Source: Hymenobacter edaphi
GTDB lineage: Bacteria; Bacteroidota; Bacteroidia; Cytophagales; Hymenobacteraceae
Direction of reading: 5' to 3'
NCBI RefSeq assembly: GCF_003258365.1
Contig: NZ_QHKM01000001.1
Coordinates: forward strand, 496,001 to 560,000
DNA length: 64,000 bases
Below, piece by piece: positions 17,386 to 26,109 of this stretch. The notes below the pieces were generated by a model, which saw nothing but the letters and a program-made list of their open reading frames with translations, did not search any database and was not told the origin of the DNA. Within the stretch, counting starts at the first letter, position 1; the number at the start of each line of letters is the position of its first letter. The position numbers and the translations under genes are program-made.

Positions 17386-18690
17386 CTATCTCCGAATCAG
17401 CTCCACCAGCCGCTCGGTCAGGCCGCGGCGGGAGTAGCGGGCGCTGCTGAAGGCGGGCAGGTCCTGGTTCGGGTTCTGCTGCCAGCTGGCCACCAGCTGG
17501 TCGAGGTAGGCGCGCATAGCGTCCCGGTCTTCGTAGTCGAAGTTCTGCCCGGCGCTGGTTTCGTCCAGGATGTGGGCCGCGTCGGAGCCGGTGGGGCCGA
17601 TGCAGATGACGGGCTTGTTGGCGGCCAGGTACTCGAACACCTTGCCCGGCAGAATGCCGCGGTTGTGCGGCACATCGGGAATGCCGAGCAGCAGCGCGGT
17701 GCTGCGCAGCATGTAGCCCACGGCCTCGTCGTGCGGCACGAATTCCACCAGCTCGGTGCGCTCCAGCAGGCCCGCATCGGCCAGCTGCTGCGCCACTTCC
17801 TTGGCCACGCGCCCCACGAAGCGCAGGCGCAGCGGCACCTGCGGGTGCCGGACCGCGCAGGCCGCTACTTCCGCCAAGAACGGCCCGACGTGGTACTGCC
17901 CGGTGATGGTGCCCACGTAGGTAAGCAGCAGCGTATCAGCGGGTGGGAGCGAGGGATGCTGAAAATCGGCTTCGTCGTAGCCGTTGGGCAACACCGCGAA
18001 CTTATCCGAGTGCAGCCCGGTGCCCTTGCCCTGCAGCAGCCGGCCCGTGTCGGGGCTGGTGGTAATGACCACGTCGGCGGCTTCCAGCACCTGCCGCTCG
18101 TAGCGCTGATCCAGCCAGCGGGCCACGGCGGTGCGCATCAGGGTCTGGGTGTAGTAGATGTCGGTCCACGGGTCGCGCAGATCGGCCAGCCAGCGCCAGC
18201 CGTAACGCTTTTTCAGGGCCAGGCCGATGAGCTGGGTGGAGTGCGGCGGCGAGGAGGTCAGCACCGCGTCGAACTGCTCGCCGGCGGCCACCAAGGCCGC
18301 TACTTGCTTCAGCACGAAGCTATTCCAGCCCCGGCGCGGGTCGGGCAAAAACACGTTGCCGCGCACGAAGCGCGCCACCCGCTGCGCCACCGAGGGCCGG
18401 CCTTCGTTGGCAAAGCCGCCGTGCGGAATGGGCCGGTTGGTGAGCTTCTGGTAGGCCCCGAACGGCTCCCGCGTGCCCGTGCGCAGCACCCGCACGCCCG
18501 GCGGCACGTCGGCCTCCAGCGAGTAGTCCAGCACCGGATACGCCGCCTGGGCCGGGTCCACGGTGATGACCGTCGGTTCGACGCCCAGCGCGGGCAGGTG
18601 CTTCACCCACTTCAGGCAGCGCTGCACCCCGGCCCCGCCCGAAGGCGGCCAGTAGTAGGTGATGACCAGCAAACGAAGCGGGGCGGGCAC
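17386..18690 (-). CDS. Glycosyltransferase, GT4-like (GT-B fold)
   Basis: A 434-residue GT-B glycosyltransferase. The N-terminal acceptor domain starts with LLVITYYWPPSGGAGVQR, a signature of the GT4-like sugar transferases of Bacteroidota. A characteristic middle motif is LADLRDPWTDIYY. The nucleotide-sugar side carries VLPNGYDEADF and a donor-binding stretch FVPHDEAVGYMLRSTALLLG, followed by GILPGKVFEYLAANKPVI with the conserved Glu. It probably adds a sugar to a lipid-linked glycan at the cytoplasmic membrane. It lies at the edge of the pseudaminic acid locus, divergent from ffh. Donor and acceptor are unknown. Confidence 0.88.
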   Translation of the reverse strand: MPAPLRLLVITYYWPPSGGAGVQRCLKWVKHLPALGVEPTVITVDPAQAAYPVLDYSLEADVPPGVRVLRTGTREPFGAYQKLTNRPIPHGGFANEGRPSVAQRVARFVRGNVFLPDPRRGWNSFVLKQVAALVAAGEQFDAVLTSSPPHSTQLIGLALKKRYGWRWLADLRDPWTDIYYTQTLMRTAVARWLDQRYERQVLEAADVVITTSPDTGRLLQGKGTGLHSDKFAVLPNGYDEADFQHPSLPPADTLLLTYVGTITGQYHVGPFLAEVAACAVRHPQVPLRLRFVGRVAKEVAQQLADAGLLERTELVEFVPHDEAVGYMLRSTALLLGIPDVPHNRGILPGKVFEYLAANKPVICIGPTGSDAAHILDETSAGQNFDYEDRDAMRAYLDQLVASWQQNPNQDLPAFSSARYSRRGLTERLVELIRR

Positions 18691-18760
18691 GGCGGGGTGG
18701 TTTTTAATGTTACGGGAGGGCGAAAGTAAAGCGCAGAACCGGCTTTCATGGTTTTGTGGC

Positions 18761-18768
18761 TATTTTTG
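18761..18768 (+). promoter_or_regulatory. Candidate -7 element (TATTTTTG) for ffh
   Basis: Exact TAnnTTTG match, 87 nt upstream of the ffh ATG. No convincing -33 TTG is present at the usual distance. Confidence 0.4.
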
Positions 18769-18854
18769 TGCCTGGTGCTCCGGCCCCGCGCTTGGGGCGC
18801 GGCTTCCCAGCCTGCACTTTTTCGCCCGAAGCAGCTCTTTGCTACTCCCGACCC

Positions 18855-20195
18855 ATGTTTGATAATTTATCTACCAAGCTCGACCGCGCCTTCAAAACCC
18901 TCAAAGGCCAGGGCAGCATCACCGAAATCAACGTCGCCTCGACGGTTAAGGAAATCCGCCGCGCGCTGGTGGACGCCGACGTGAACTACAAGGTGGCCAA
19001 GGAAGTCACCGACAAGATCAAGGACGAGGCCATGGGCCGCGAAGTCCTGACCGCGGTGTCGCCGGGCCAGCTGATGGTCAAAATCGTCTACGACGAGCTG
19101 ACCGAGCTGATGGGCGGCGAGAAAAAGGACATCCAGATCAAGGGCGACCCGGCCGTGGTGCTGCTCTCGGGCCTGCAGGGCTCGGGCAAAACCACCTTCG
19201 CCGGCAAGCTGGCCGCCTTCATCAAAAAGCAGAACCGCACCGTGCTGCTGGTGGCCTGCGACGTGTACCGCCCGGCCGCTATCGACCAGCTGAAGGTGCT
19301 CGGGGAGCAGATCGGGGTGGAGGTGTACGCCGAAGTCGAGAACAAGAACCCCGTTCAGATTTCGCAGAACGCCATTGAGTACGCCCGCAAAAACAACAAA
19401 AAGGTCGTCATCATCGACACCGCCGGCCGCCTGGCCGTGGACGAGCAGATGATGCGCGAAATCGAGCAGGTGAAGCGGGCCATCAACCCGTCGGAGACCC
19501 TGTTCGTGGTGGACTCCATGACCGGTCAGGACGCGGTGAACACCGCCAAGGCCTTCAATGAGCGCATCAACTTCGACGGCGTGGTGCTCACCAAGCTCGA
19601 CGGCGACTCCCGCGGCGGCGCGGCCCTGAGCATCCGGGCCGTGGTCGAGAAGCCCATCAAGTTCATCTCGACGGGCGAGAAGATGGAGGCGCTGGACTTG
19701 TTCTACCCCGACCGCATGGCCCAGCGCATCCTGGGCATGGGCGACGTTATCAGCCTGGTAGAGCGCGCCCAGCAGCAGTTCGACGAGGACGAGGCCAAGC
19801 GCATCAACGCCAAGATCCGGAAGAACCAGTTCAACTTCGACGACTTCCTCTCGCAGCTGGACCAGATCAAGAAGATGGGCAACCTGAAGGACCTCGTCGG
19901 CATGATTCCGGGCATGGGCAAGGCCATGAAGGACGTGGAAATCGACGACGACGCCTTCAAGCCGATTGAGGCCATTATCAAGAGCATGACTCCGCAGGAG
20001 CGCGCCAACCCGGACATCATCAACGGCAGCCGCCGCAAGCGCCTGGCCGCCGGCTCGGGCCAGGGCATTCAGCAGGTCAACAACCTGATGAAGCAGTTCG
20101 ACGAGATGCGCAAGATGATGCGCACCATGAACAAGATGAGCCAGACCAAGGGCGGCATGGCCCAGATGGCCAAGATGATGGGCATGCGCCGCTAA
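18855..20195 (+). CDS. ffh: Signal recognition particle protein Ffh
   Basis: A 446-residue SRP54-family GTPase that binds signal sequences of nascent inner-membrane proteins and docks with FtsY. The N domain (about 1-90) is helical. The G domain has the P-loop GLQGSGKTT (106-114), VACDVYRPAAIDQL, DTAGRL and TKLDGDSRGGAA. The C-terminal M domain is Met-rich (MGNLKDLVGMIPGMGKAM, MRKMMRTMNKM, MGMRR end) and binds SRP RNA and signal peptides. The ATG at 18855 (MFDNLSTKLDRAFKTL) is the family's normal start; upstream in-frame codons are not family sequence. It is a stand-alone housekeeping gene divergent from the GT4 gene. Confidence 0.97.
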   Translation: MFDNLSTKLDRAFKTLKGQGSITEINVASTVKEIRRALVDADVNYKVAKEVTDKIKDEAMGREVLTAVSPGQLMVKIVYDELTELMGGEKKDIQIKGDPAVVLLSGLQGSGKTTFAGKLAAFIKKQNRTVLLVACDVYRPAAIDQLKVLGEQIGVEVYAEVENKNPVQISQNAIEYARKNNKKVVIIDTAGRLAVDEQMMREIEQVKRAINPSETLFVVDSMTGQDAVNTAKAFNERINFDGVVLTKLDGDSRGGAALSIRAVVEKPIKFISTGEKMEALDLFYPDRMAQRILGMGDVISLVERAQQQFDEDEAKRINAKIRKNQFNFDDFLSQLDQIKKMGNLKDLVGMIPGMGKAMKDVEIDDDAFKPIEAIIKSMTPQERANPDIINGSRRKRLAAGSGQGIQQVNNLMKQFDEMRKMMRTMNKMSQTKGGMAQMAKMMGMRR

Positions 20196-20229
20196 TCACG
20201 GATTGGCTACGCCGAACTTCGTTTGTTGC

Positions 20230-20278
20230 GGATTCGTTCGGATTGCACGGATTGTAGCTCCGCTGACCTTCGGTTGTA
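20230..20278. repeat. Left copy of an inverted repeat pair (partner at 21114-21171)
   Basis: The reverse complement of this stretch matches 21114 onward over about 40 nt (core ACAACCGAAGG, then AGCGGAGCTACAATCC) with few differences. The pair brackets the lipoprotein gene at 20414-20962. Confidence 0.75.
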
Positions 20279-20286
20279 GACGATTA

Positions 20287-20325
20287 ACGGGCGCCCCGGC
20301 TAGCAGCCGGGGCGCCCGTTTTTTT
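20287..20325 (+). terminator. Intrinsic terminator downstream of ffh
   Basis: A 15-bp perfect stem (ACGGGCGCCCCGGCT), 3-nt loop, and a run of seven T. It is 92 nt past the ffh stop codon. Confidence 0.85.
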
Positions 20326-20413
20326 ACCGGCGGAAGCCAAGGCCTGCGCAACGGTTGAGCTAACCCTGGCGTACCAGACGGCGTTTGCGGACGGGTACCA
20401 GTCTTGTCTGCCG

Positions 20414-20962
20414 ATGATTTTTCTCCCCCGAATACTGCCCGGATTGTGTCTGCTGAGCCTGCTGGGTGGCTGCAACGGCCCCGCTGAGCAAACCGCCACG
20501 ACTGCGCCGCCGGCTGATTCTACTGCTTCTGCCGCCGCGCCAGCCGCGGATACTGCTGCCCGGCCAGCTGCCCAGGGCCAGCCCGTGGCGTTGGGCGGCC
20601 AGACTTTCCGGCTGAAAGCGTTTCCGCTGGGGCAGCCCAACGCCGATGCGCCGCAGTTCAACATCTACCTCTACCCGAGCCAACGGCCCGACAGCGTGCT
20701 GGTGGCCCAGGACACCGAGCCCTCGGTGCTCGACCGGGACCAGGGCCCGCGCATGGGCGTGCCCAAAACGGCCGTCATCCTGTTCCAGACCTACAACGCC
20801 GGGGCCGGCTACCATTATTACGCCACAGCGGAAGGCCACCAGCTGCGCATCTACCGCAAGCGGCTGGAGGAAGCCACCCCGGAAAACGAGCACGCCGCCC
20901 GGCCCGCGTGGCAGCTGGTCAAGACGTTTGGCTTCTTCACCGATGGCGCACGGCCGCTATAG
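20414..20962 (+). CDS. Putative lipoprotein of unknown function
   Basis: A 182-residue protein with a lipoprotein signal peptide: a basic start, a hydrophobic core and a lipobox (LLGGC) placing the lipidated Cys near residue 20. A long Ala/Thr/Pro-rich spacer follows (about 22-55), then a globular region with no family I recognise (VALGGQTFRLKAFPLGQP, YLYPSQRPDSVLVAQDTEP). It is probably anchored in the outer or inner membrane. The gene is bracketed by inverted repeats and has a strong terminator just downstream. No operon partner is visible. Confidence 0.75.
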   Translation: MIFLPRILPGLCLLSLLGGCNGPAEQTATTAPPADSTASAAAPAADTAARPAAQGQPVALGGQTFRLKAFPLGQPNADAPQFNIYLYPSQRPDSVLVAQDTEPSVLDRDQGPRMGVPKTAVILFQTYNAGAGYHYYATAEGHQLRIYRKRLEEATPENEHAARPAWQLVKTFGFFTDGARPL

Positions 20963-20978
20963 AAGGCCATATAATAGG

Positions 20979-21016
20979 AGTGGTGCCACGGCTCAAAGCC
21001 GTGGCACCACTTTTTT
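20979..21016 (+). terminator. Intrinsic terminator made of a GTGGTGCCACG palindrome
   Basis: A 15-bp perfect stem (AGTGGTGCCACGGCT), 3-nt loop and six T, starting 17 nt past the lipoprotein stop codon. The same arm sequence recurs in the hairpin at 21063-21095. Confidence 0.85.
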
Positions 21017-21062
21017 AAGCTACAAGTAATTTCAGCCATCAGAACGGCGCGGCGTAAACGTA

Positions 21063-21095
21063 GTGGTGCCACGACTTTTGGCGTCGTGGCACCAC
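21063..21095. repeat. Second GTGGTGCCACG palindrome
   Basis: 13-bp perfect arms (GTGGTGCCACGAC) around a 7-nt loop. It shares 11 bases of each arm with the hairpin at 20979-21011, so the two are members of one palindrome family. Confidence 0.75.
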
Positions 21096-21113
21096 CCTGG
21101 GCGTTAGTCTTCC

Positions 21114-21171
21114 ACAACCGAAGGTTAGCGGAGCTACAATCCGTGCAATCCGAAAAATCCGGACGAATCCG
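21114..21171. repeat. Right copy of the inverted repeat pair; AATCCG-rich
   Basis: Matches the reverse complement of 20230-20278. Its right half (AATCCGTGCAATCCG and variants) also resembles 32137-32185, which runs into the pdhB 3' end. It ends just before the guaD stop codon. Confidence 0.7.
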
Positions 21172-21174
21172 TAC

Positions 21175-21651
21175 TTAGTACTCCGTCTTGCCTTCCTGCT
21201 GCTCCCAGGCGCCGAAACCTTCCAGCGCTTCGTCGCGCAGCAACTGCTGCATGGGAATGCTGCGCTCGGCCAGGGGCTTCTCGATTTCGTCGTAGATAAA
21301 CTGGTCGTCGAAGCCGATGGCGGCCGCGTCCTGCTTGGTGTTGCCGTAAAACACGCGGCGCGGGCGGGCCCAGTAGATGGCGCCGAGGCACATCGGGCAC
21401 GGCTCGCACGAGGTGTACAGGTCGCAGTCGGTGAGCTGGAAGGTGCCCAGCTCCCGGCAGGCCTTGCGGATGGCGTCGACCTCGGCGTGGCAGGTGGGGT
21501 CGTTGGTGCTGGTGACCTGGTTGTAGCCGCGGGCAATGATGCGGCCGTCCTTGACGACAACGGCGCCGAAGGGGCCACCGTGGCCGGCCTGCATCTGCTC
21601 GACGGAGAGGCGGATGGCCTCGCGCATGAAGTCGGGGTTGGGGGAATCCAT
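21175..21651 (-). CDS. guaD: Guanine deaminase (cytidine deaminase fold)
   Basis: A 158-residue zinc deaminase that converts guanine to xanthine in purine salvage. It closely follows Bacillus subtilis GuaD from end to end. The zinc ligands are His55 in CHAEVDAIRKAC and Cys85/Cys88 in CEPCPMC (82-88); Glu57 is the proton shuttle. LGAIYWARPRRVFYG, FDDQFIYDEI and a C-terminal EY are GuaD-specific rather than TadA-like. The ATG at 21651 gives the family length; the longer upstream frame is not conserved-looking. A TATTTTTG promoter element lies at 21675-21682. Confidence 0.93.
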   Translation of the reverse strand: MDSPNPDFMREAIRLSVEQMQAGHGGPFGAVVVKDGRIIARGYNQVTSTNDPTCHAEVDAIRKACRELGTFQLTDCDLYTSCEPCPMCLGAIYWARPRRVFYGNTKQDAAAIGFDDQFIYDEIEKPLAERSIPMQQLLRDEALEGFGAWEQQEGKTEY

Positions 21652-21674
21652 AGGAGAAAGGGGAAATGAACCGG

Positions 21675-21682
21675 CAAAAATA
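21675..21682 (-). promoter_or_regulatory. Candidate -7 element (TATTTTTG) for guaD
   Basis: Exact TAnnTTTG on the minus strand, 24 nt upstream of the guaD ATG. Confidence 0.45.
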
Positions 21683-21826
21683 CGCTGCCGACGGGCAACT
21701 ATCCGCGCCCGGACTCCGAGTTTGAAACTGGCACTTAAAACAGGCCGGCTGGTACTGCGCAAAGCAGCAGCTCGGCTGCCCCACAACCAAACCCCTTTCT
21801 TCCTCCCCAACCAAACATCCTCCGTT

Positions 21827-23701
21827 ATGAACCAACCATCTACTCTCGGGCGACTGTTCGGGCTGGTCGCCGGGCTGCTGCTGAGCCTGGTCGCCCGCGC
21901 CGACCACCTGCGCCCCCACCTGCTGCTGGGCGCCCAGCTTACCGGCGACCAGGAGGTGCCGGCCGTTGCCACGGCGGCCCGGGGCGTGGCCAGCTTCACG
22001 CTCAACGCCACCCGCGACACCCTGTTTATCACGGGGGCCTTCAACGGCCTGAGCGGGCCCGTCACGCAGGCCCACGTACACGACGGAGCCCGCGGCGTGG
22101 CCGGCCCGGTCGTTACCAACCTGCTGCCGTTCATCACCGCCAACCGCCTGCGGGGCTTCCTCACCGGCGCCGACATCGACCGGGCCAAGCTCAGCAAGTA
22201 CCTGCGCGGCGAGTATTACATCAACGTGCACACGGCCGCCAACCCCGCCGGCGAAATCCGCGGGCAGATCGAAGTGGAGTCGGATGCGGAGTACGCGGCC
22301 ACCCTGAGCGGCGCCCAGGAAGTGCCGGCCGTCACCACCAGCGGCACGGGCCTGGGCACCTTCAACCTAAGCCAGGACCAGACCCGGCTGCGGTTCAAGG
22401 TGGTGGTGGCGGGTCTGGGCAGCGCCATCACCAACAGCCACTTTCACACCGGGGCCGCTGGGGTCAGCGGCCCGGTAATCGTCGGCACGGAGTCCTTCCG
22501 CACCGGCAACGTCATCGAGGGCGAAATCACGCCCACTGCGGCCTTCCTCACGGCCTTGGCCGCCGGGCAGATTTACTTCAACGTGCACACGGTCAATAAC
22601 CCCGGCGGCGAGGTGCGCGGGCAGGTGCTGCCCACCGTCCGCTCCCTGCCCCACGACGCGCGCCTCACCGGGGCGCAGATGGTGCCGGCCGTCGTCACTG
22701 CCGGCCACGCCGTGGCCGTGCTGCGCCTCAACACCACGCTCGACACCGCCCGCATCGTGGTGGCGCACACGGGGCTGAGCGGCGCGCCCACCGCCGTCCA
22801 GTTTCACGCTGCCGAAGCCGGGCAGCCCATCAGCGCCAGCACCCTGTTTGCCTCGGCGGCCCTCACGCCCACGTCGGGCAACCTGCTGAGCTTCTTTCTG
22901 AGCGGGCTCACGCCGGCCGGGCTCAACCTGCTGCTCAGCGGCGGGGGCACGGTGGTGTTTACCACGGCCGCCAACCCCAACGGCGAAATTCGTGGGCAGA
23001 TTTACCGGTTGGCGCGCGAGGGCTACAGCTTCGTCCTGAACGGCCAGCAGGAGGCGCCCAACCCCGTGAGTAGCAGCGGCTACGGCGCCGGCTTCGTCTC
23101 CATCGACCGCGACCAGACCAATGCCCACTTCGCCCTGGTGTGGGGCGGGCTGAGCGGCCCGGCCACCAACGCCCACTTCCACACCGGCCTGTTTCGGCAG
23201 GCTGGCCCGGTGGTGTTCAATCTACCGCCGTTCTTCAATAACACCACCAACCCCTTCGAGGCCAACGGGTTCTGGACCGCCGCGGCCGCGCAGCCCTTTA
23301 ATCTGCGCCGCTCCCAGCAGTTCCGCCGGGACAGCATGTACGTGAACCTGCACACGGCCACCAACCCCGGCGGGGAGATTCGCGGGCAGGTGTTTCGCGG
23401 GGCCCGCAACCTGAGCCGGGTGCTGGCTACGGAGCCCGCGGCCCTGGTGGCCGGGTCGTTGGCGGCCTTCCCCAATCCCGTGCGCGAGCAGTTGCAGCTA
23501 ATTTTTGAAGGCCGGGTTGCCGCGCCGGGCACTATTCAGGTGACGGATGTGTTAGGCCGCCGAGTTCTTTCGCAGACCGTGCGGATGCAACCCGGAGCCA
23601 ATAATCCGACTCTTGGGGTTAGTGACTTGAAGGCCGGAATATATTTTGTCACCATAAATGTTTCTGGCACGAAGATTGTCACTAAATTTGCGAAAGAATA
23701 G
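21827..23701 (+). CDS. T9SS-exported protein with four CHRD domains
   Basis: A 624-residue secreted protein. ATG 21827 gives a signal peptide of about 25 residues ending LVARA. Four CHRD domains follow in tandem (about 35-145, 150-262, 268-390 and 395-535). Each starts with a form of LxGxQEVPAV and ends with INVHTAANPxGEIRGQ. The third is the most divergent: it starts with QMVPAV and has FTTAANPNGEIRGQ. The last 80 residues are a type A T9SS sorting tail (AFPNPVREQLQL, VLGRRVLSQTV, GIYFVTINV, KFAKE end). CHRD domains occur in chordin and in many bacterial surface proteins; their bacterial function is not known. The last 60 or so codons are richer in A/T than the rest. Divergent from guaD. Confidence 0.9.
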   Translation: MNQPSTLGRLFGLVAGLLLSLVARADHLRPHLLLGAQLTGDQEVPAVATAARGVASFTLNATRDTLFITGAFNGLSGPVTQAHVHDGARGVAGPVVTNLLPFITANRLRGFLTGADIDRAKLSKYLRGEYYINVHTAANPAGEIRGQIEVESDAEYAATLSGAQEVPAVTTSGTGLGTFNLSQDQTRLRFKVVVAGLGSAITNSHFHTGAAGVSGPVIVGTESFRTGNVIEGEITPTAAFLTALAAGQIYFNVHTVNNPGGEVRGQVLPTVRSLPHDARLTGAQMVPAVVTAGHAVAVLRLNTTLDTARIVVAHTGLSGAPTAVQFHAAEAGQPISASTLFASAALTPTSGNLLSFFLSGLTPAGLNLLLSGGGTVVFTTAANPNGEIRGQIYRLAREGYSFVLNGQQEAPNPVSSSGYGAGFVSIDRDQTNAHFALVWGGLSGPATNAHFHTGLFRQAGPVVFNLPPFFNNTTNPFEANGFWTAAAAQPFNLRRSQQFRRDSMYVNLHTATNPGGEIRGQVFRGARNLSRVLATEPAALVAGSLAAFPNPVREQLQLIFEGRVAAPGTIQVTDVLGRRVLSQTVRMQPGANNPTLGVSDLKAGIYFVTINVSGTKIVTKFAKE

Positions 23702-23723
23702 TTTTTAGGTGTTTTGGTTGTGG

Positions 23724-23755
23724 AAAAGAGGGCGGCTGTTAGCTGCCCTTTTTTT
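23724..23755 (+). terminator. Intrinsic terminator after the CHRD protein gene
   Basis: GGGCGGC pairs with GCTGCCC (one G-T pair) across a 5-nt loop, extended by A/T pairs and followed by seven T. Confidence 0.75.
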
Positions 23756-23839
23756 ATTGCTGATAATTAACACTTTAGCCGATTTGCGTGGTGCCCGGAC
23801 GGGCTGACGGGCTGCTCCTGGCCGCGGATTCAGGCCTGC

Positions 23840-25546
23840 TTAGGGCTTGGCATAGAAGTACTCCTGCCGCGGGGCGGGGCTGCCGTGCTGGCGGAGTTGC
23901 GCTTCCTGCGCCCGCAGTTCCACCCGCCGGATTTTGCCGCTGATGGTCTTGGGCAGCTCCGCGACAAACTCCAGGATGCGCGGCATCTTGTAGGGCGCCA
24001 GCTGCTGCCGGGCAAAGACAAACAGCTCGGTAGCCAGGGCTTCGGAGGGCGAGGAATCGGGGTGCAGAATGACGAAAGCTTTGATTTCGTGGCCCTTGAT
24101 GGGGTGCGGCGAGCCGACTACGGCCGCCTCCACCACGGCCGGGTGGTCAATCAGCGCGCTTTCCACCTCGAAGGGGCCCACGCGGTAATCGGAAGATTTG
24201 ATGACGTCGTCGTCGCGGCCCACGAACCACACGTAGCCGTCGGCGTCGCGGTAGGCTTTGTCGCCGGTGTAGTAGAGGCCGTGGCGGAACACGGTGGTGG
24301 CGCGCTCCGGCTCGCCGAAATATTCCTTGAAGATGCCGTTGGGCCGGGCCGGGTCGAGGCGCACCGCAATGTGGCCTTCCGCCAGAGCGGGCAGTTCCCG
24401 GCCCTCGTCGTCGGCAATGACGATGTCGTACATAAACGAGGGGCGGCCCATGGAGCCGAAGCGCACCGCGCTGCCGGGCAGGTTATACACCATGGCGGTG
24501 CTCTCCGTCTGCCCGTACCCGTCGCGGATCAGCTGGCCGGTGCCGCGCTGCCAGGCCTCGATAACTTCGGGGTTGAGCGGCTCACCGGCGCTGACGCACT
24601 CGCGGAAACGGAAGCGGTAGGCCGTGAGGTCTTCCAGGATGAGCAGGCGCAGCACCGTGGGCGGGGCGCAAAAGGTGCTGACGCCCTCGCGCTGCAGGGC
24701 CCGCAGCAGGGGCGGGGCCGCGAATTTGCCGCCCTGCCGGTACACCAGCAGGGCGGCGCCCACGCTTAGCGGGGCAAAAAAGCTGCTCCAGGCAAACTTG
24801 GCCCAGCCCGCCTGCGAGATGTTGCAGTGCAAATCGTCGGGGCCGACGCCGATCCAGGCGGCCGTGCTCAGGTGCCCGACGGGGTAGGAGAAGTGGGTGT
24901 GCGTGACGACTTTGGGCAGGCCCGTGGTGCCCGAGGTGAAAAAGAGGAACAGCGGGTCGTCGGCGCGGGTGGGGGCGGCCGCGGCCGTGGCGGGCAGCTC
25001 CCGGGTTTCGGCAAAACCGACCCAGCCCGGCCGCGCGCCCGGGCCCACCAGCATTTTCAGCGGTATCTGCACATCCAGCGCGGCTTCGGCCTGGTCGATT
25101 TTGGCGGCGTTATCGGCATCGGCCACGACCACGGCGGGCAGCAGGCGGCCGAAGCGGTACTGCAGATCGGCCACCGTCATGATGGTGGCGGTGGGCACGA
25201 GCACCTGCCCGCCCTTGATGCCGGCCAGGTAGGTAAACCACAGCTCGGCCACCACGGGCACCATCAGCAGCACGGCCTGCCCGGGCAGCACGCCGCGCCG
25301 GCGCCAGTAGTTAAGCAGCCGGTTGGCGTGGGCGCTCAGCGCCGCGTAGCGGTAGCTTTCCACCGGCCCGGCCTCGTCGCCCACCAGGCGCAGGGCCTCT
25401 TTGTCGGGGTGCGCGGCCGCGTGCAGGCCCTCGAAGATGTCGGCGGTCCAGTTGAACAGTTCCGGCTTGGGAACGGGCAGCCGGGCCAGCTCGTCGTAGC
25501 GGCCGGCGGCGGCCAATTGCTGAAACTGCTGGAAATACGCTTTCAT
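23840..25546 (-). CDS. AMP-dependent acyl-CoA synthetase (medium-chain ACSM/acetate-like)
   Basis: A 568-residue ANL-superfamily ligase that adenylates a carboxylic acid and transfers it to CoA. The P-loop is FFTSGTTGLPKVV, followed by YGQTESTAM and the hinge region YYTGDKAYRDADGYVWFVGRDDDVIK. The C-terminal catalytic lysine is in PKTISGKIRR. The YRVGPFEVESAL stretch resembles medium-chain acyl-CoA synthetases (ACSM), not classical acetyl-CoA synthetase. One oddity is SSDYRVGP, where most members have a Gly before Tyr. ATG 25546 (MKAYFQQFQQLAAAG) gives the family length. It is followed on the same strand by nothing close; the upstream hypothetical gene ends 86 nt away. Confidence 0.88.
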   Translation of the reverse strand: MKAYFQQFQQLAAAGRYDELARLPVPKPELFNWTADIFEGLHAAAHPDKEALRLVGDEAGPVESYRYAALSAHANRLLNYWRRRGVLPGQAVLLMVPVVAELWFTYLAGIKGGQVLVPTATIMTVADLQYRFGRLLPAVVVADADNAAKIDQAEAALDVQIPLKMLVGPGARPGWVGFAETRELPATAAAAPTRADDPLFLFFTSGTTGLPKVVTHTHFSYPVGHLSTAAWIGVGPDDLHCNISQAGWAKFAWSSFFAPLSVGAALLVYRQGGKFAAPPLLRALQREGVSTFCAPPTVLRLLILEDLTAYRFRFRECVSAGEPLNPEVIEAWQRGTGQLIRDGYGQTESTAMVYNLPGSAVRFGSMGRPSFMYDIVIADDEGRELPALAEGHIAVRLDPARPNGIFKEYFGEPERATTVFRHGLYYTGDKAYRDADGYVWFVGRDDDVIKSSDYRVGPFEVESALIDHPAVVEAAVVGSPHPIKGHEIKAFVILHPDSSPSEALATELFVFARQQLAPYKMPRILEFVAELPKTISGKIRRVELRAQEAQLRQHGSPAPRQEYFYAKP

Positions 25547-25632
25547 GCGAACGGGAAGGGAAGGCGCAGAACGAAACAGGGCGCGGCCGCCCGAAGCCGG
25601 CCGCGCCCACCGCGGGGGGGCGGCCCGGGGGG

Positions 25633-26025
25633 TTAATGTACGACTCGCAGGATGTAGTTGGGCGCGTCGGCGGGGCTGGCTTCGTCGCGGAAAGCGCCCA
25701 CGCGGCTGGGGCCGTAGCCCAGGTTCACCTTTACCCATTCGTCGCGGGTGGGCAGCAGGGCCAGCACCTCCTGGCGCAGCGCGTCCAGGGCGGTTTGCAG
25801 GTTGTCGCGCTGCTGGGCTTGCTCGTCGGTGGTCTGGTCGAAGCTGCCGGTGGGCGGCCGCTGCTCGAAGGGGCTGGTGTCGGGGGCGGGCAGGGCGGTT
25901 TCGGCCTGGTGCGAGCGGGTGGCCACGGTCAGCTGGCGCAGCTCCTGCTCGGCGGCGAGGTAGGCAGTGACTTTCTCCTCCAGCGGGAGCAGGTTGGGGT
26001 CGAGGTAATCGAGGTTGGAGGCCAT
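25633..26025 (-). CDS. Hypothetical protein
   Basis: A 130-residue acidic, probably cytoplasmic protein with a central region of predicted helix (about 15-95: LPLEEKVTAYLAAEQELRQL, then TTDEQAQQRDNLQTALDALRQEVLALL), which could form a coiled coil. The tail is WVKVNLGYGPSRVGAF ... NYILRVVH. I do not recognise the family. ATG 26025 (MASNLDYLDPNLLPLE) is preferred because upstream codons look non-coding. It may be co-transcribed with the acyl-CoA ligase gene 86 nt downstream. Confidence 0.7.
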   Translation of the reverse strand: MASNLDYLDPNLLPLEEKVTAYLAAEQELRQLTVATRSHQAETALPAPDTSPFEQRPPTGSFDQTTDEQAQQRDNLQTALDALRQEVLALLPTRDEWVKVNLGYGPSRVGAFRDEASPADAPNYILRVVH

Positions 26026-26109
26026 AGTTGAGAGAAAAACGAGGTCGGTAACTGAACGGAAGGCGCCGGTGGAAGGATACAGCGGGGGCCGGAGCACCCC
26101 GTCGGGCGG

